From NCBI GenBank assembly GCA_002438605.1, contig DJPR01000006.1, positions 11,461 through 34,955 on the forward strand: a DNA stretch of 23,495 nt, given 5' to 3'. Numbering within the stretch: the first letter of the stretch is position 1; each line of letters starts with the position of its first letter. The position numbers and the translations under genes were made by a program. Below the pieces are notes generated by a model that ran no database searches, was not told where the DNA came from, and was given only the letters and a program-made list of their open reading frames with translations. Shown one piece after another: positions 1-6,557 of the stretch. The DNA comes from Ruminococcus sp. UBA6407 (GTDB taxonomy: Bacteria > Bacillota > Clostridia > Oscillospirales > Ruminococcaceae).

Positions 1-103
1 ATTTTCCGTCATATTACACATAATTTTCTCACTATACGACAGTATACTTTCAAAAATTCTATGCAATCTGACGAAAAATTTATCTGCGTTTCTGACGCAC
101 AAG

Positions 104-123
104 CTTTATGCGGTGTTGCCTTA
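104..123 (-). repeat. Dispersed repeat copy A (AAGGCARCACCGCAYAAAG family)
   Basis: Read on the minus strand this is AAGGCAACACCGCATAAAG, an exact match to the family consensus. It begins 3 nt after a TATAAT -10 box at 126-131. The DNA to its left (1-103) has small hairpins, for example TGCGT and ACGCA arms around 90-100, and may be the body of a longer repeat that leaves the window. That extension is inference. Confidence 0.75.
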
Positions 124-125
124 AT

Positions 126-155
126 ATTATAGCACATTTCAAAGCAATTTTACAA
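126..155 (-). promoter_or_regulatory. Sigma-A-like promoter fused to repeat copy A
   Basis: On the minus strand TTGTAA, an 18-bp spacer and TATAAT are visible just after the sigK stop codon. Transcription would run left, out of the window, starting inside the repeat. No gene is visible before the window edge, so the target is unknown. Confidence 0.5.
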
Positions 156-168
156 TACCTTTTTAAAG

Positions 169-861
169 TTAATAAGGACTGTTATCATACATTTTTTTCA
201 GCTTGCCTATCGCCTTTTTTTCAATTCTTGACACATAAGACCTTGATATACCCAGCTTTTCAGCTACTTCATTCTGCGTATGAGGTCTTGCACCATAAAG
301 TCCGTATCTGTAAATAATGATTTCTGTTTCTCTTTTATCCAGACATTTATCGAGAAACTTATAAAGCTGTTCCGAACGTATAAGCAAGTCAACCTGAGAG
401 TCTATATTAGTACCGTCATCAACAATATCCATGAGTGTTAAGGCATTTCCGTCCTTATCGGTTTCGATAACCTCATTTATAAATATATCCCCTGCCGACT
501 TTTTTGACGCTCTGAAATTCATAAGTATCTCATTCTCAATACATCTGCTTGCATATGTAGCAAACTTTGCTCCCTTTGAATAATCAAAAGTAATGACTGC
601 TTTAATCAAACCGACAGTTCCTATTGAAATCAGCTCATCCTGTTCAACGGACGAGGTTCCGTATTTTTTTACTATATGTGCAACAAGACGCAGATTATGC
701 TCTATAAGTTTGTTTTTAGCCTCCTTATCCCCTTTTGCCATTTTTTCAAAATATTCTTCCTCTTTTTGCTTGCTCAGCGGTTTTGGGAAAACTCCCATGC
801 TGTCAACGTGCAGAGCAAAAAAAATCCAGCTGCTGAATAAATTTAAAATACCTAAAAACAT
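169..861 (-). CDS. sigK: Sporulation sigma factor SigK (pro-sigma-K)
   Basis: RNA polymerase sigma factor for late mother-cell transcription (spore coat and cortex genes). The 230-residue product opens with a hydrophobic stretch of about 20 residues that resembles the pro-sequence removed by SpoIVFB. A sigma-70 region 2 follows (HNLRLVAHIVKKY, then DELISIGTVGLIKA and KFATYASRCIENEILM), and a region 4 helix-turn-helix ends the protein (EVAEKLGISRSYVSRIEKKA). I chose the ATG at 861 because GGAGG lies 5 nt before it and the protein then starts with the pro-sequence; the longer frame back to 966 would run through the hsp20 operator. The gene is whole, with no skin-type insertion. It is divergent from hsp20. 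SigE is an alternative family member, but the pro-sequence and the FPKPLS segment favour SigK. Confidence 0.9.
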   Translation of the reverse strand: MFLGILNLFSSWIFFALHVDSMGVFPKPLSKQKEEEYFEKMAKGDKEAKNKLIEHNLRLVAHIVKKYGTSSVEQDELISIGTVGLIKAVITFDYSKGAKFATYASRCIENEILMNFRASKKSAGDIFINEVIETDKDGNALTLMDIVDDGTNIDSQVDLLIRSEQLYKFLDKCLDKRETEIIIYRYGLYGARPHTQNEVAEKLGISRSYVSRIEKKAIGKLKKMYDNSPY

Positions 862-944
862 AGCATCCTCCATACAACATTTGTAAACAGCATAATTAAC
901 TGTCTTTAAAGTAGTATGCTGTAATGCATGGACATTATTTTCAC

Positions 945-973
945 TTGCCACGATTAGCACTCTCATATATAGA
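945..973 (+). promoter_or_regulatory. Promoter of hsp20
   Basis: TTGCCA (945-950), a 17-bp spacer and TATAGA (968-973) form a sigma-A-like promoter reading toward hsp20. The CIRCE operator covers most of the spacer, the -10 box and the expected start point near 980, the usual arrangement for HrcA repression. Confidence 0.65.
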
Positions 974-980
974 TTGCTAA
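954..980. promoter_or_regulatory. CIRCE element (HrcA operator)
   Basis: TTAGCACTC, nine bases, then GATTGCTAA. The known CIRCE consensus is TTAGCACTC-N9-GAGTGCTAA, so only one of 18 conserved bases differs and the 9-9-9 geometry is exact. HrcA binds this operator and releases it under heat stress. Its position over the hsp20 promoter implies that the small heat-shock gene belongs to the HrcA regulon here. hrcA, groESL and dnaK are not in the window. Confidence 0.9.
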
Positions 981-1067
981 TTTTCTGTAAAAAGACATGA
1001 TTTTATCACAATTCAATCATAAAGCGGCAGTATCATATAGACAATGAAACGAAAGGAAGTAATACCA

Positions 1068-1094
1068 ATGGAACAGATTAACAGAATGATGTAA
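1068..1094 (+). CDS. Possible 8-codon leader ORF before hsp20
   Basis: ATG followed by seven codons and TAA (MEQINRMM), preceded by AAAGGAAG about 8 nt upstream, inside the roughly 160-nt leader of hsp20. The good ribosome site and its place in the leader suggest it could be translated. Eight codons can arise by chance, and I see no attenuator-type hairpin after it. Confidence 0.3.
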   Translation: MEQINRMM

Positions 1095-1139
1095 AAAAGC
1101 AAAACAAAAAAACGTCAAATGTGTCTGGAGGAATGATTT

Positions 1140-1565
1140 ATGTATGGACTTACACCTTTTGAAAAAAGTGGTTTCGATATCTTTAATGCCTTTAACGATT
1201 TTGAAAAGAACTTCTTTGGCGGCTCAATGCCGGTAAATACCTGCAAGACTGATATTCGTGACGAGGGTGAAAAATATGTTATGGAGGCTGAGCTTCCGGG
1301 TTTCACCAAGGAAGATATTAAGCTCGATATAAATGGTTCATACCTTGTTTTGACGGCTGAACACAAAAACGAAAAGGACGAAAAAGACGATAAAGGAAAA
1401 TATATCCGCAGAGAACGCTCTTACGGTTCATATACAAGAAGCTTTGATATTACAGGTGTTGACACCGAAAATATTTCAGCTGAATATAAGGACGGTATTC
1501 TGAAAATTGATTTGCCGAAAAAAGCGTCAGAAGAACCGCCTGTAAAACGTTTGGAAATAAAATAA
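1140..1565 (+). CDS. hsp20: Small heat-shock protein (Hsp20/alpha-crystallin)
   Basis: ATP-independent cytosolic chaperone that holds unfolding proteins for later refolding or degradation. The 141 residues have a short N-terminal arm, an alpha-crystallin domain at about 37-127 (DIRDEGEKYVMEAELPGF near its start, the GILKIDLPKK strand near its end) and a C-terminal tail. The family's usual length is 140-150. GGAGG lies 8 nt before the chosen ATG. The gene is monocistronic: its own promoter with a CIRCE operator lies upstream and a strong terminator lies 22 nt after the stop. This points to heat induction through HrcA. Many firmicute hsp20 genes are instead controlled by other heat-shock regulators, so HrcA control is worth noting. 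Confidence 0.93.
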   Translation: MYGLTPFEKSGFDIFNAFNDFEKNFFGGSMPVNTCKTDIRDEGEKYVMEAELPGFTKEDIKLDINGSYLVLTAEHKNEKDEKDDKGKYIRRERSYGSYTRSFDITGVDTENISAEYKDGILKIDLPKKASEEPPVKRLEIK

Positions 1566-1586
1566 TAAATGTGCGTTAAGCACAAG

Positions 1587-1626
1587 AATGCACCATACAG
1601 TCAACACTGTATGGTGCATTTTCTTT
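1587..1626 (+). terminator. Rho-independent terminator of hsp20
   Basis: A perfect 15-bp stem (AATGCACCATACAGT with ACTGTATGGTGCATT) closes a CAAC loop and is followed by TTCTTT. Confidence 0.85.
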
Positions 1627-1629
1627 ATT

Positions 1630-1661
1630 AAAGCCTGTCCGCATTTACGCAGACAGGCTTT
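1630..1661 (-). terminator. Possible terminator of the pilin gene
   Basis: AAAGCCTGTC and GACAGGCTTT form a 10-bp stem, with a further GC pairing inside the loop, six bases past the pilin stop. The T run on the minus strand is short, so termination may depend partly on the hsp20 terminator hairpin that follows. Confidence 0.5.
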
Positions 1662-1666
1662 GAATT

Positions 1667-3424
1667 TTAATCGTCATTATTTTTTCCCATTCTTTTCTTT
1701 ACTACGAGAGCCGCACCTGAACCAACTGCTAATGCTCCGCCAACTATGTAAAATATTCTTGTACCAATACCGCCAGTTGACGGCAAAATTACTGATTTCT
1801 TTTTATTTTCTACATTAATAACTGCCTTGCCTGTTTCAGGGTTACAACTAGTAACTGTTCCTCCTACTTTTACTTCAAGAGCCTTAAGTTCTGTTCCGTC
1901 AGCATCTTCATTTTGTCCATTACTTGTATCAGCATTGATTGTAAATTCAATTGGTTCTGTAAGTTTATTATATCCCTCAGGAGCTTCCTTTTCAACAAGG
2001 TAATATGTTCCGGAATCAAGACCATATATCAAGCTTAATGAAAGTCCGTCTGTTAATGTAGGTTCATTACTAAAAGTGCCACTTGGTTCTCCAACTTTTT
2101 TCACAAAGGTACCATTTTCATCATATTCCCCAGGAACCCATTCCAGCATTTGATATCCATCACAGGATACCAAATTAAAAGATGTTCCATCCCAATCATA
2201 ATTAGCATTATCGGGTGCTAAATAAGCATAGTATTTTTGTCCGTTTTCTATTTTATAGAGTGCAAATTTTGAACCTTTAAGCTCTTTGGTATTATCATCT
2301 GCATCTATCTTATTTACATCAATTCCATATGTAAACATAATAACCTTATCTGTTTTTGTTTTTTTCGTACCACTTCCGTCAAAATTAGCTGAATATTCAA
2401 GGTATACTTCGTTTGTATGGCCATTTCTTCCTATTGATTCAGGAGATAATTGAAAAAGAACAAAATATTCAATAACAATTTTTGTATCCTTATTTAAGGT
2501 TATAACATTTCCACTTTTGGTATACGTTGCAGATTTCAGATTATTAAATTTTAATGTAATTCCGGAACCATTAATGTTAATATTATAACCGGTAATTTGA
2601 TTGTTTTCATTTGCTGTTTCACTATTTTGTACTGCATAAACTTTAAAATTATCATTATAAAGAGAAACACTTCCCTTGTTATTCTTTAAATTATAATTAT
2701 CATGAAACACATAATTATACGATGAATAATCAGCAATATTATCAGGCAGTGTTCCTATAAGTTTAAAACACATCTTATCACCGATAGAAAAATCAGCAAC
2801 ATCATTATAGCCCGTGCCATAGCCATCATCTTGATTATATGAATTTTCATATACTTTCTTGGTAACAGAGGGAACAGAATGCTTAACGGCTACATCAAGG
2901 CCCTTGCTTGCATCATAAGGAGTGAGAATACAAGGCATTGCATAATTTGTTGTATCTTGAATAACATATAAACCATCCTCAGTTAAGTTTATAGAGCTTG
3001 ATGAATTTGTTGTAACTTCTTTGACTAGATTGGAATTTTTTACAACGAAATCAGCAAAAGCAACAGCTTTTTCTGAATCATCTGCATAACCTGATAAAAC
3101 AGATGCTATATCATAAGCTGTAGTACATGACGAAAAATCTGCACCGATTACAGTATCTATTTTTAGTTTTTCAAGAAAAATATTCAAATCAGCTCCTGAA
3201 AAAGTTGTACCGCTTTCTATCAGAAAGTCACCATCAACATTTCCACTGAGGACTTTGTAAACGTTATACCTTGCTGTACTATCTGCTCCTGTAATTGTCA
3301 ATGTGCCAATCGTTGTCCCCGAAGCGAAAGTACTTACAGAAAATGCAACAGCCATAGGAAAAATCATACTTGCTGCTGTTAGGAGAGGTAGTAACATGCT
3401 TTTTAATGTCTTATTGTTTTTCAT
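1667..3424 (-). CDS. Sortase-anchored SpaA-type pilin / fimbrial subunit with isopeptide domain
   Basis: Cell-surface fimbrial protein, probably a backbone pilin that sortase polymerises or links to the wall. The 585 residues run: a signal peptide (about 1-35); an N-terminal pilin domain; an isopeptide-forming D2 domain (about 183-365) with the VTKKV lysines at 189-190 and the typical NEVYLEYSAN segment at 338-347 carrying the likely Asn partner; a SpaA/Cna-B-like domain (about 366-500) with lysine in DVNKID and an E-box YYLVEKEAPEGY at 474-485; the sorting signal LPSTGG (547-552); a hydrophobic helix; and a basic tail. AAAGGAGG precedes the ATG. No sortase or tip adhesin is nearby, so this is an orphan pilin gene with its own promoter. 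The family call is firm; which pilus it belongs to is unknown. Confidence 0.9.
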   Translation of the reverse strand: MKNNKTLKSMLLPLLTAASMIFPMAVAFSVSTFASGTTIGTLTITGADSTARYNVYKVLSGNVDGDFLIESGTTFSGADLNIFLEKLKIDTVIGADFSSCTTAYDIASVLSGYADDSEKAVAFADFVVKNSNLVKEVTTNSSSSINLTEDGLYVIQDTTNYAMPCILTPYDASKGLDVAVKHSVPSVTKKVYENSYNQDDGYGTGYNDVADFSIGDKMCFKLIGTLPDNIADYSSYNYVFHDNYNLKNNKGSVSLYNDNFKVYAVQNSETANENNQITGYNININGSGITLKFNNLKSATYTKSGNVITLNKDTKIVIEYFVLFQLSPESIGRNGHTNEVYLEYSANFDGSGTKKTKTDKVIMFTYGIDVNKIDADDNTKELKGSKFALYKIENGQKYYAYLAPDNANYDWDGTSFNLVSCDGYQMLEWVPGEYDENGTFVKKVGEPSGTFSNEPTLTDGLSLSLIYGLDSGTYYLVEKEAPEGYNKLTEPIEFTINADTSNGQNEDADGTELKALEVKVGGTVTSCNPETGKAVINVENKKKSVILPSTGGIGTRIFYIVGGALAVGSGAALVVKKRMGKNNDD

Positions 3425-3486
3425 AATAAATCCTCCTTTAAAAACTCTTTTCCGAAACTGTAATTTAATTTGCTGTTTCTGCTACC

Positions 3487-3515
3487 ATTATACCACATTA
3501 GATATAATTAATCAA
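3487..3515 (-). promoter_or_regulatory. Promoter of the pilin gene
   Basis: TTGATT (3510-3515), a 17-bp spacer and TATAAT (3487-3492) on the minus strand, about 63 nt before the pilin start. It lies between the pilin and the upstream GGDEF gene, so the two are probably separate transcription units, although I see no terminator between them. Confidence 0.7.
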
Positions 3516-3574
3516 TAGTTTTCAATAATTTAAGGATTTTTTGTCAAACTTGCTGATAAATTAAAGTGATTTTA

Positions 3575-5518
3575 TTATAATGTGTCAATATGCCCTTTCA
3601 GATATTTGGAGATTTTCTTGCGTTTTTTATGTTCATACATAACATTATCGGCATGAGTTACCATTTGGAAAAGGTCATATTCAGGCTCAGGAACAGCAAT
3701 ATACGAACCTATACTTGCACTTATCGAGAATACATAGCCGTTCATTTTATTTACAAGCTCAATATTGCTTTCTATCAGTTTTTTAAGGTTATAAGCCTCA
3801 CTTTCGCTATAATCAGCGGCAAAAATAATAAATTCATCACCGCCAAACCTGCCGTAAACCTCTCCATTGACGCATGACATACGAATTGCGTCAGCCAAAG
3901 CACAAATAGCCTTATCGCCCTCTTTGTGACCGTAGTTGTCATTGATTTTCTTCAAGCCGTCCATATCAATAAACATGAGCATAACAGGACGTTTTCTTTT
4001 TATGCAGTATTTATAAAGTTCGTCCGATTGCTTTTTAAAGCCTGAACGGTTGAATATACCGCACAAAGTATCAATAGTATAGAGCTTATTAAGTTTTTTT
4101 ACTGCATCGTCAAGATGTATGATTTTTCTTATATTTTCAAGAGTATTGCTCAAAGTGATGTTCCACGTCTGAAATACAATGCTGTTAAGCGGAAATTGAC
4201 TGTTAAGTATAACGCTGAATCCAAGACAGCGTTCCCTGAAATGAATTGGAATAAAATAATAAAATTTGTTTTTACCTGTTTCGTCAAACAGGCTCGGGAG
4301 CATAACATTTGAATCAAAAGAGGAATAATCCTGAAATTTTCCGTTATAATAAGCAAGAGGAACAATTATATTATCTGTATATCCGATAGAAGTAAATTTA
4401 TTATTAATAAATCCGTTAATACCATTTTCTTCTGAGGTTTCAAGCTGTTCATTCCAGTCATCGCAAAGACAGAGATAGAACTCCTCTGCATCTATTTCCT
4501 GGACAAAGCTTTTAAGATTTAAAATATATTCATCAAATGAGTCACATTCTATAAGCTGGCATGACATTCTGTTGATAAGCGAAAGCGAACGGTTATTATA
4601 CTCAATAAACCTGTAATTTTTCTTTTTATATACTTCGATTTTATCACTCATTGTATCAGGGCAGGCACAGCTTTCTGTAAATCTCGGCATCATATCAAGA
4701 ATAACGCTCCTCTCTTGAGGAATATTATTCAGTGCGTCAATTATTTTTTTGCAAGCCATACTGCCTGACTCCTCAAGAGGACGCTTGACTGAAGTAAGTT
4801 CAGGTGAATAATTGCGGGCATTATATGTATTATCAAAACCTGAAACTGATATATCCTTCGGAACACTATAGCCTGCATCATTCAATGCAGATATTGCTGA
4901 AATTGCCATTGCATCATTAGCACATATTATGACCTCGGGCAATTCGTCTGATTGTTTCAGGAATGTTTCAACTGCTTCACGTCCGCTTGGAAAACGGAAA
5001 TCTCCGTAAAAAATATCATTTTCATTTACAATAATATTATTTTCCTGCATAACCTTTTTAAAACCGTCAAGACGATCGATACTTTCAGGATTGTCATAAG
5101 GTCCTGAGATATATTTAATTTTCCTGAACCCATGATGATTTATAAAATGACGTGTCATTTCCATCATAGCGGTACGGTTATCAATGCCGATATGGAAAAA
5201 TTCAGGGATATCATAATCAATGCTGACTGCATAAATACCTGCTGCTTTGATTTTGCTGATAATCTGCTGAGTAACCGGCGGAGATGAAATTGTATTGGTC
5301 AGGAGAACAGCACCATCAAATTTACTGAAATCAGGAAGTGTGAAGATATTAAATTCGCCCATATCATGTCTGGGATTTTTTAAAATTCCTCCGAACGCAA
5401 TAAAGTGGGTAAGGTTAACATTATTTAACTTGGCATATTTATGAAGTCCGTTTAAAATACAATTTTGATATTCTTCGTCTATACCTGCAACTATTACAGC
5501 AATATTATATGATTTCAT
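3575..5518 (-). CDS. Cytoplasmic diguanylate cyclase with LacI/PBP1-type ligand-sensing domain
   Basis: Predicted to make cyclic di-GMP from two GTP in response to a small ligand. The 647 residues have no signal peptide or membrane helix. About 1-310 is a periplasmic-binding-protein-like (LacI/GalR type) sensor ending in GFDNTYNARNYSPELTSV, with no DNA-binding helix-turn-helix in front. About 320-470 resembles a GAF-like domain. A GGDEF domain follows (about 480-640) with the intact active-site motif GRFGGDEF (GGDEF at 559-563). At the RxxD inhibitory-site position the sequence is V-N-G-E, so product inhibition is probably absent. I chose the ATG at 5518, preceded by AAGGAGG; a GTG at 5542 would overlap that ribosome site. 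The sensed ligand, perhaps a sugar, is inference. Confidence 0.85.
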   Translation of the reverse strand: MKSYNIAVIVAGIDEEYQNCILNGLHKYAKLNNVNLTHFIAFGGILKNPRHDMGEFNIFTLPDFSKFDGAVLLTNTISSPPVTQQIISKIKAAGIYAVSIDYDIPEFFHIGIDNRTAMMEMTRHFINHHGFRKIKYISGPYDNPESIDRLDGFKKVMQENNIIVNENDIFYGDFRFPSGREAVETFLKQSDELPEVIICANDAMAISAISALNDAGYSVPKDISVSGFDNTYNARNYSPELTSVKRPLEESGSMACKKIIDALNNIPQERSVILDMMPRFTESCACPDTMSDKIEVYKKKNYRFIEYNNRSLSLINRMSCQLIECDSFDEYILNLKSFVQEIDAEEFYLCLCDDWNEQLETSEENGINGFINNKFTSIGYTDNIIVPLAYYNGKFQDYSSFDSNVMLPSLFDETGKNKFYYFIPIHFRERCLGFSVILNSQFPLNSIVFQTWNITLSNTLENIRKIIHLDDAVKKLNKLYTIDTLCGIFNRSGFKKQSDELYKYCIKRKRPVMLMFIDMDGLKKINDNYGHKEGDKAICALADAIRMSCVNGEVYGRFGGDEFIIFAADYSESEAYNLKKLIESNIELVNKMNGYVFSISASIGSYIAVPEPEYDLFQMVTHADNVMYEHKKRKKISKYLKGHIDTL

Positions 5519-5633
5519 TGTATAGTTAACCTCCTTAAACACATTAAATTTTCAATTATTAAATCGGTTTTGTTACTTTTACCTTAATATAATTAAGCAA
5601 ATTGAAAATGATATAATAATTGTTAATAAAAAT

Positions 5634-5662
5634 ATTATACCGTATTTCGATAAATATTTCAA
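5634..5662 (-). promoter_or_regulatory. Promoter of the GGDEF gene
   Basis: TTGAAA (5657-5662), a 17-bp spacer and TATAAT (5634-5639) on the minus strand. This leaves an AT-rich leader of about 110 nt before the start codon, with a short palindrome (CTTAAT...ATTAAG) near 5583-5597. Confidence 0.7.
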
Positions 5663-5791
5663 TAGATTTACAATTAAAATATATTTAATTAATTAAATAT
5701 AACAACTATATAAAATATGTATCTGAAATTGCGAATTTTTTTCTTATATTTTTAAGAAAACTATAATAGTTACTAAAATTGACATCCCTTA

Positions 5792-5819
5792 TTGACAAAT
5801 TGTAAAAAAATGATATACT
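5792..5819 (+). promoter_or_regulatory. Promoter of the ppa-prs operon
   Basis: Perfect TTGACA (5792-5797), a 16-bp spacer and TATACT (5814-5819). The transcript would start near 5826 and carry a structured leader of about 150 nt. Confidence 0.75.
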
Positions 5820-5830
5820 TAATATAGGTA

Positions 5831-5877
5831 AAGGCAACACTGTACAAAATCTTTTGACAAGCTTTGTACAACGTTGC
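5831..5877 (+). repeat. Palindromic repeat copy B in the ppa leader
   Basis: It starts AAGGCAACACTGTACAAA, a diverged family member. Arms GCAACACTGTACAAA (5834-5848) and TTTGTACAACGTTGC (5863-5877) pair at 13 of 15 positions around a 14-base loop. It lies about 11 nt after the -10 box and would form a hairpin near the 5' end of the ppa-prs mRNA. No T run follows, so it is not a simple terminator. Confidence 0.7.
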
Positions 5878-5895
5878 ATAAAACAACTTGTTGAA

Positions 5896-5947
5896 AATTG
5901 TTCTTTTATAGCATTACTGCATTGGTTTATGTTTATAAGAACAAATT
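5896..5947 (+). other. Second possible hairpin in the ppa leader
   Basis: AATTGTTCTTTTATA (5896-5910) can pair imperfectly with TATAAGAACAAATT (from 5934) around a roughly 23-base loop. It lies between repeat B and the ribosome site. It does not match a riboswitch I recognise. The rest of 5663-5791 is AT-rich with no gene. Confidence 0.35.
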
Positions 5948-5978
5948 ACCTTTATAATTATTGGAGTGTTTGATAATT

Positions 5979-6509
5979 ATGAATATTTGGCATAGTATGA
6001 GTCCGAAAAGAATTAATGCTGACGATTTTGTTGCCGTAATCGAAATTGCTAAGGGCAGCAAAATAAAGTATGAGCTTGATAAGGAAACAGGTTTAATTGA
6101 AATGGACAGGATTCTCCATACTTCAACTCACTATCCTGCCAATTACGGCTTTATACCAAGAACATACGCAGATGATAACGACCCGCTTGATGTGCTGGTG
6201 TTATGCTCTGAAACATTGTATCCTATGACTCTTGTAAGGTGTTATCCGATTGGTGTAATAAGAATGATTGACAATGAACGTCATGATGATAAAATAATTG
6301 CCATACCATTTAATGACCCGAATTATAATACCTACACAAATATTGATGAACTGCCTAAGCATATTTTTGAAGAAATGATACACTTCTTCAAAGTTTACAA
6401 GCAGCTTGAAAATAAAACAACTGCTGTGGACGAAATTGAAAATGCAGAAAGTGCTCGTCAAATAATATCAGGCGATATCAATAATTATATTGAAAAGTTC
6501 TGCAAGTGA
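5979..6509 (+). CDS. ppa: Inorganic pyrophosphatase (family I)
   Basis: Hydrolyses pyrophosphate to two phosphates in the cytosol, pulling biosynthetic reactions forward. The 176 residues match the family I length. They contain [10 protein letters not shown], then the metal-binding signature [10 protein letters not shown] with Asp at 66, 68 and 71, and a further acidic segment IDNERHDDK at about 97-105. The ATG at 5979 is chosen, with TTGGAG about 12 nt upstream; the frame could be read from a TTG at 5961, but that codon overlaps the ribosome site. It is first in an operon with a PRPP synthetase 48 nt downstream. The pairing links nucleotide-precursor synthesis to removal of the pyrophosphate made when PRPP is used. 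Confidence 0.93.
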   Translation: MNIWHSMSPKRINADDFVAVIEIAKGSKIKYELDKETGLIEMDRILHTSTHYPANYGFIPRTYADDNDPLDVLVLCSETLYPMTLVRCYPIGVIRMIDNERHDDKIIAIPFNDPNYNTYTNIDELPKHIFEEMIHFFKVYKQLENKTTAVDEIENAESARQIISGDINNYIEKFCK

Positions 6510-6557
6510 TTTTAACCCCGCAGGTTAATAAAGTGAAAAGCGAAAGGTGAAAAAAGT

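Noticed and set aside
593..886. Plus-strand ORF opposite sigK, and similar antisense frames over clpC, lon, the pilin and ldhA
   Set aside because: They lie entirely opposite well-supported genes, lack ribosome sites and have the biased composition of reverse-complement shadows.
862..966. N-terminal extension of SigK to an ATG at 966
   Set aside because: It would place the hsp20 promoter and CIRCE region inside the gene and add 35 residues not found in pro-sigma-K. The ATG at 861 has a GGAGG site and begins the expected pro-sequence.
5831..5877. Repeat B as an intrinsic terminator or attenuator
   Set aside because: No T run follows the stem on either strand, and the arms match the dispersed repeat family.
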